Assembly: GCA_016212685.1 (NCBI GenBank)
Contig: JACREW010000021.1
Span: 1 to 8,332, forward strand
Direction: 5' to 3'
DNA length: 8,332 nucleotides
Source: Nitrospirota bacterium
Lineage (GTDB): Bacteria; Nitrospirota; Thermodesulfovibrionia; Thermodesulfovibrionales; Dissulfurispiraceae
Under the pieces are notes generated by a model. The model was not told the DNA's origin. It worked only from the letters and a program-made list of their open reading frames with translations, and searched no databases. Positions within the stretch are counted from its first letter, which is position 1. Every line of letters begins with the position of its first letter. Of the stretch, positions 5,849 to 8,332 are shown in pieces. The translations under genes were made by a program, and so were the position numbers.

Positions 5849-6602
5849 TTTCTTCAACCTCTTCCGAACGACCGGCAGGTTTTACTATTATCTTATCGGC
5901 AAACCTCAGGTCTATATGCTCTACGGCAATATTCCTTTTTTCTATCTCGTCCTTTGCGAACTCCAGCCTCTCGATCTTCTTCTCAAAATCGCCGGCGCCT
6001 ATCTTTATGGCTATGCTGCCCAGCTTCAGAGTTATATCCTCCGGCCTCTGCCCGGTTATCTCGATACTGCCACCGTAAGACAAAGTCCGCCTATTAAGGA
6101 CATTCACGAATTTTACCGCCTCAGCGTAGGCTTCTCTATTCCTGTTATGGTCTATGTCTTTTATTACCGGTAAAAACAGCACCGTGCCTTCCTTCAAAGG
6201 CTCGAGGATGTTTCCATCCCTGTCTATGAGATACGGCCTTCCCGCCATGTTGAAAATCGCGATAGGTTCCGCCTCGGTAACGTTCACAACTATCTTACCC
6301 GACAACTCCTTGCGGATAACAGCATCCCTTACCCACGGAGACCTCTTGAGCCTGCCGTAAAGCTCTCTCCCGGAAACCCCGAAGAGTTCGTCTTCCTTAT
6401 ACACTTTAATCAGTGACCTCAATTCGTCATTCTTGAGATGGCGGTTGCCGATAAACACTATCTCTTTAACCGAAAAGGAATGCGTAATGAAAAAATACAT
6501 CCCGACGCCCGAAAGGATAAAAAGAATTGCCATAAATACGATGAACTTTATTTTTTTGCTCTCCTTTTTCCTCTGCAATGTCCTGAGGTTTCTCCTGTTC
6601 AT
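5823..6602 (-). CDS. ftsQ: cell division protein FtsQ (POTRA domain)
   Basis: A 259-residue bitopic inner-membrane protein linking the cytoplasmic FtsZ/FtsA ring to the periplasmic FtsB/FtsL and septal wall synthesis complex. A short basic cytoplasmic N-terminus (1-17) precedes one membrane segment at about 18-40 (FIVFMAILFILSGVGMYFFI). The POTRA domain follows at about 43-112, with VKEIVFIGNRHLKNDEL, a WVRDAVIRKELSGKIVVNVTE segment and EPIA, then the FtsQ beta domain with YLIDRDGNIL and LPVI. The C-terminus is a charged tail. Length and order match the family. The ATG at 6602 overlaps the ddl stop as ATGA, with no good ribosome site, so translation is probably coupled to ddl. The 3' end overlaps ftsA. 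Confidence 0.95.
   Translation of the reverse strand: MNRRNLRTLQRKKESKKIKFIVFMAILFILSGVGMYFFITHSFSVKEIVFIGNRHLKNDELRSLIKVYKEDELFGVSGRELYGRLKRSPWVRDAVIRKELSGKIVVNVTEAEPIAIFNMAGRPYLIDRDGNILEPLKEGTVLFLPVIKDIDHNRNREAYAEAVKFVNVLNRRTLSYGGSIEITGQRPEDITLKLGSIAIKIGAGDFEKKIERLEFAKDEIEKRNIAVEHIDLRFADKIIVKPAGRSEEVEESGGEKKTK
5858..5861 (-). promoter_or_regulatory. ribosome binding site deciding the ftsA start
   Basis: GAGG on the minus strand inside the 3' end of ftsQ. It is 9 nt from the GTG at 5846-5848, a usable spacing, but directly adjacent to the TTG at 5855-5857, which is too close. It therefore favours the GTG start. No ATG is available near the N-terminus. Confidence 0.5.
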
Positions 6603-7519
6603 GCCGGCAGCGCCTGCCTTAGTATTTCTTCTATCAATTGCGGGAATTCCATCCCCGCGAGCCCTGCTATTTTCGGCAAAAGGCTCGTCTCCGTCATGCC
6701 CGGAATAGTGTTCACCTCAAGTATGTACGGCTCGTCGGATCCGCTCAGTATGAAATCGACCCTCGTAGCTCCTTTGCATCCGAGGGCGTTATGCGCCTTC
6801 AATGCGGTGTCCTTGAGCATTTCGTAGGCAGCGCCGTCAATTTCAGGCGGCAATATGTATTGGGTGAGTCCCGCAGTATATTTGGCCTCATAACTGTAAA
6901 ATTCCTTTGAAGGCCGCACTTCAACCCCGCCGAGCGCCTGCTGCCCGAGTATTCCTATCTGTATCTCTTTTCCTTTGATGTATTTTTCGACAATTATTTT
7001 TTCTCCGTATTTAAAAGCATCTTTCAGCGCATTATCAAGCTCTGTCTCCTTCTTCACTATACTCACGCCGATGCTCGATCCCTCGGCAACTGGCTTTACT
7101 ACCCACGGCATCTCAATTTGGGATTTGAAATTTGAAATTTGAAATTTGAGATTATCTCTTTCTACCACCGCAAACGGAGCTATGGGAATATTATGATAAA
7201 GGAATATCTTCTTTGACGCCTCCTTGTCCATAGCCACGGCTGACGCCATGACACCGGAGCCTGTATAGGGTATTCCCATGACCTCAAGCAGGCCTTGTAT
7301 CGCCCCGTTTTCTCCATGTCCCCCGTGTAGGGCTATAAAGGCGATCCTGACTTTTTCCCTTTTCAAATCCTCGCAGAGATTCTCAGACGCATCGATAAAG
7401 ACCGCGTCATACCCGAGACCGAGCAGGGCATTATGTATCGCTCCGCCGCTCTTAAGCGACACTTCGCGTTCGGCGGATGTCCCGCCTGCAAGAACCCCTA
7501 TGCGTTTACCGGTTATCAT
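6599..7519 (-). CDS. ddl: D-alanine--D-alanine ligase
   Basis: An ATP-grasp enzyme of 306 residues that joins two D-alanines for the peptidoglycan stem peptide in the cytoplasm. It has GGTSAEREVSL (12-22) with E17, EGSSIGVS (146-153) with S148, and FYSYEAKY (207-214) with Y214. These match the E. coli DdlB E15/S150/Y216 triad and mark a D-Ala rather than D-lactate ligase. The Mg-binding residues are D255, E268 and N270 in RVDF and LEVNTIPGMT. Residues 124-136 are encoded by a 7-bp tandem repeat that fills the length-variable segment before MPWVVKP. The total length still equals that of DdlB. The start ATG at 7519 has AGGGA 12 nt upstream, a long spacing. A 14-codon ORF ends 9 nt before it. 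This is the first gene of the ddl-ftsQ-ftsA-ftsZ run. Confidence 0.97.
   Translation of the reverse strand: MITGKRIGVLAGGTSAEREVSLKSGGAIHNALLGLGYDAVFIDASENLCEDLKREKVRIAFIALHGGHGENGAIQGLLEVMGIPYTGSGVMASAVAMDKEASKKIFLYHNIPIAPFAVVERDNLKFQISNFKSQIEMPWVVKPVAEGSSIGVSIVKKETELDNALKDAFKYGEKIIVEKYIKGKEIQIGILGQQALGGVEVRPSKEFYSYEAKYTAGLTQYILPPEIDGAAYEMLKDTALKAHNALGCKGATRVDFILSGSDEPYILEVNTIPGMTETSLLPKIAGLAGMEFPQLIEEILRQALPA
7110..7152. repeat. heptanucleotide tandem repeat inside ddl, bounded by inverted ends
   Basis: Three exact copies of AAATTTG (7128-7134, 7135-7141, 7142-7148) follow two degenerate ones (AATTTG 7115-7120, GGATTTG 7121-7127). The stretch is bounded by ATCTCAATTT (7110-7119) and AAATTTGAGAT (7142-7152), which are inverted copies differing by one A. 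In ddl it is translated as LKFQISNFKSQIE. The peptide FQISNFKSQ is a familiar signature of this interspersed repeat appearing inside unrelated proteins. Adding or losing a single unit would shift the ddl frame. Confidence 0.8.
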
Positions 7520-7528
7520 GAATTGTCG

Positions 7529-7573
7529 TTATCCCTCAAATTTATTGACCCCTATTTTATCAGTTAAGCGCAT
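7529..7573 (-). CDS. 14-codon leader-like ORF ahead of ddl
   Basis: ATG at 7571-7573 has GGAG (7579-7582) at an ideal 5-nt spacing. It encodes MRLTDKIGVNKFEG and stops with TAA at 7529-7531, 9 nt before the ddl ATG. Its last codons contain the GAGGGA that serves as the distant ribosome site of ddl. This is the arrangement expected for a translationally coupled leader peptide, though it could also be the remnant of a former upstream dcw gene or chance. The peptide has no run of a single regulatory amino acid, so classical attenuation is not suggested. Confidence 0.35.
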   Translation of the reverse strand: MRLTDKIGVNKFEG

Positions 7574-7585
7574 AATATCTCCAAT

Positions 7586-7591
7586 ATTATA
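7586..7591 (-). promoter_or_regulatory. candidate -10 box of the ddl-fts operon promoter
   Basis: A perfect TATAAT on the minus strand, 67 nt upstream of the ddl start. No convincing TTGACA lies 16-18 nt further upstream, where the best hexamer shares only two or three bases. Transcription would start near 7579, at the ribosome site of the 14-codon ORF. It is the only strong -10 seen in the gap. The operon may also be read from further upstream. Confidence 0.4.
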
Positions 7592-7728
7592 GGCTTGTCT
7601 TTTCACTTCAGCACAGCACTGAAAACTCTTTTCAAAGGATTGTTAATGTCGGTGCATACCCATATCATACATAACTTCCTATCCTTTCTTAATTTACAAA
7701 ATAGGGTTCTTCATATACAACGGCTTTC

Positions 7729-7830
7729 CTACACAATCTCAATCTCCGCTTGCAGCAGGCGCTCCAAGAGATAATGGCTTGAAAAAACGCCGGAGGGTTG
7801 CCAAGCTATATATTTATTCTTCATCATCAT
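7729..7830 (-). CDS. 33-codon ORF of unknown function, possible gene remnant
   Basis: Begins with three consecutive ATG codons (7822-7830), just after an in-frame TAA, with GGAAG a few bases upstream. It ends at TAG 7729-7731. After the methionines it reads KNKYIAWQPSGVFSSHY and LLERLLQAEIEIV, a composition more protein-like than most chance frames in AT-rich DNA. After the stop another frame (7728 onward) gives a short protein-like stretch with VVYEEPYFVN before its own stop. The two could be pieces of one decayed gene. I do not recognise a family. It lies 28 nt downstream of the PIN gene on the same strand. Confidence 0.25.
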   Translation of the reverse strand: MMMKNKYIAWQPSGVFSSHYLLERLLQAEIEIV

Positions 7831-7858
7831 TTATCTTCCATACGAAAGCCTATCTCCG

Positions 7859-8287
7859 TTACCCCTTTACTTTAATCGTTGCAAGAAAAGTTCCCGGATC
7901 GACTATCGTTATATTCTTATATGATTTTAGGTCCTTGAGATGGCGGTCTCCTGAAATAATAAAATCGGCCCTGCCTTCAAGAGCGCATGATAGATACTTG
8001 TTGTCGCTTGGATCATTTTTTACAGCGTCAATTTTAAGTTTCCCTTTAGTGATAATTGCCGCAGACCTCATCTTTTCAATAAATGATTTTATATATTCGA
8101 CACTTTGCCCATGCCTTTTCATTATTTTGGGATATAAAAGCACGCCGGCTATTTCTGAGATAATATCATCAGATAACAGAAGCGTAATTTTATTATCGTG
8201 AATCAATGAGATTATTTTTGCAGGATTTGACCATGGTTTCAGCAGGGCGCTGACAAACTGGTTGGCGTCAAGGACGACTCTTATCAT
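7859..8287 (-). CDS. PIN-domain protein, putative toxin of a type II toxin-antitoxin pair
   Basis: A 142-residue single-domain PIN protein, the usual size for the 'putative toxin-antitoxin system toxin component, PIN family' group. PIN proteins are Mg-dependent ribonucleases with clustered acidic residues. Here these are D7 in VVLDANQFVSALL, E45 in SDDIISEIAGVL, D95 in NDPSDNKYLSCAL, and D114 in ADFIISGDRHLKDL, all present. The N9-x2-V and S39 positions also fit the family. The ATG at 8287 directly follows or overlaps the end of an upstream frame with no good ribosome site, as expected for a toxin translated by coupling to its antitoxin. The target RNA is unknown. Function as a toxin is inferred from family and arrangement. 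Confidence 0.88.
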   Translation of the reverse strand: MIRVVLDANQFVSALLKPWSNPAKIISLIHDNKITLLLSDDIISEIAGVLLYPKIMKRHGQSVEYIKSFIEKMRSAAIITKGKLKIDAVKNDPSDNKYLSCALEGRADFIISGDRHLKDLKSYKNITIVDPGTFLATIKVKG

Positions 8288-8332
8288 TTAGCCGTTTTTC
8301 TTGATTTCTGTACTGTGCTTTTTCTGTAAGAC
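8288..8332 (-). CDS. C-terminal end of probable antitoxin gene (partial, frame uncertain)
   Basis: A minus-strand frame enters from the right edge, reads VLQKKHSTEIKKNG and stops with TAA at 8288-8290, immediately before the PIN start. A second frame reads SYRKSTVQKSRKTAK and stops with TGA at 8284-8286, making an ATGA overlap. The third frame is also open over this short stretch. One of the first two is probably the end of the cognate antitoxin, since Lys/Arg-rich ends are common there. Fourteen codons cannot settle the frame or family. Confidence 0.4.
   Translation of the reverse strand, partial: VLQKKHSTEIKKNG

Larger units (their letters stand above)
7520..7858. other. intergenic region between PIN gene and ddl
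   Basis: 339 bp, AT-rich, between two minus-strand genes. It holds a likely promoter -10 (7586-7591), a 14-codon ORF next to ddl (7529-7573), a 33-codon ORF (7729-7830), and a hairpin ATGGCTTG/CAAGCTAT (7774-7781 with 7802-7809, 20-nt loop, one G-T pair). On the minus strand the loop contains a run of six T (7782-7787), but no stable stem directly precedes it, so I do not call a terminator for the PIN gene. A minus-strand frame from 7660 to 7595, giving a 21-residue peptide, is too short to support. No riboswitch family was recognised. Confidence 0.6.

Noticed and set aside
4904..6173. Long plus-strand frames opposite ftsA and ftsQ (for example 5664-6173 and 4904-5272)
   Set aside because: They are antisense to clearly conserved genes, have no ribosome sites, and their products are low-complexity or resemble no family. 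They reflect the codon use of the real genes.
7110..7152. CRISPR-like array from the AAATTTG repeats
   Set aside because: The units are directly tandem with no spacers and only 7 bp long. They lie inside ddl.
7595..7660. Minus-strand 21-residue frame starting MIWVCTDINN
   Set aside because: Short, with two competing start frames, and nothing recognisable. Listed only within the intergenic entry.
7774..7809. Riboswitch (cyclic-di-GMP type) or rho-independent terminator between the PIN gene and ddl
   Set aside because: The hairpin has an 8-bp stem with a large loop, but the conserved core of known riboswitches is missing, and the T run lies in the loop rather than after a stem.

Overview
The window looks like a piece of a Gram-negative, repeat-rich bacterial chromosome. 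My best guess is Nitrospirota (Thermodesulfovibrionia-like) or a deltaproteobacterium-type lineage. This is inference. It rests on the order ddl-ftsQ-ftsA-ftsZ followed by a B12-binding-type radical SAM gene, and on three kinds of interspersed palindromic repeat that I associate with such genomes. No rRNA, tRNA or CRISPR is visible.

Left part, 1-426: the N-terminus of an IS630-like transposase runs leftward off the window edge. It is followed by about 250 bp of stacked repeats. Two related 43-50 nt hairpins (109-158 and 313-355) flank a 149-bp composite repeat with GTCATTCC/GGAATGAC ends (161-309). Next comes a short plus-strand run of three small genes (427-1558): a DUF5647-like small protein, a RidA-family protein, and a gamma-glutamylcyclotransferase-like protein whose expected catalytic glutamate is a lysine.

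Central part, 1580-7519, all minus strand: a tightly packed division and cell-wall operon read right to left. It encodes D-Ala-D-Ala ligase (ddl), ftsQ (ATGA overlap with ddl), ftsA (overlapping ftsQ), ftsZ (its Shine-Dalgarno overlaps the ftsA stop) and a radical SAM protein 6 nt after ftsZ. Ddl makes the peptidoglycan precursor dipeptide. FtsZ forms the cytokinetic ring, FtsA anchors it to the membrane, and FtsQ links the ring to the periplasmic wall machinery. The radical SAM protein is a regular passenger of uncertain function. Two of these genes carry repetitive DNA translated in frame: a 45-bp C/G-rich palindrome in the radical SAM gene and a 7-bp tandem repeat in ddl.

Right part, 7520-8332: a 339-bp intergenic stretch holds a likely promoter, a 14-codon leader ORF just ahead of ddl, and a 33-codon ORF of unknown status. 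Beyond it is a PIN-domain toxin-type gene preceded by the end of what is probably its antitoxin. The murB/murC genes often found upstream of ddl are absent here, so the dcw cluster is interrupted at this point.

I see no clearly new multi-gene system. The most interesting signals are the repeat colonisation of coding sequence, the paired hairpins next to the transposase, the altered GGCT-like active site, and the small ORFs ahead of ddl.
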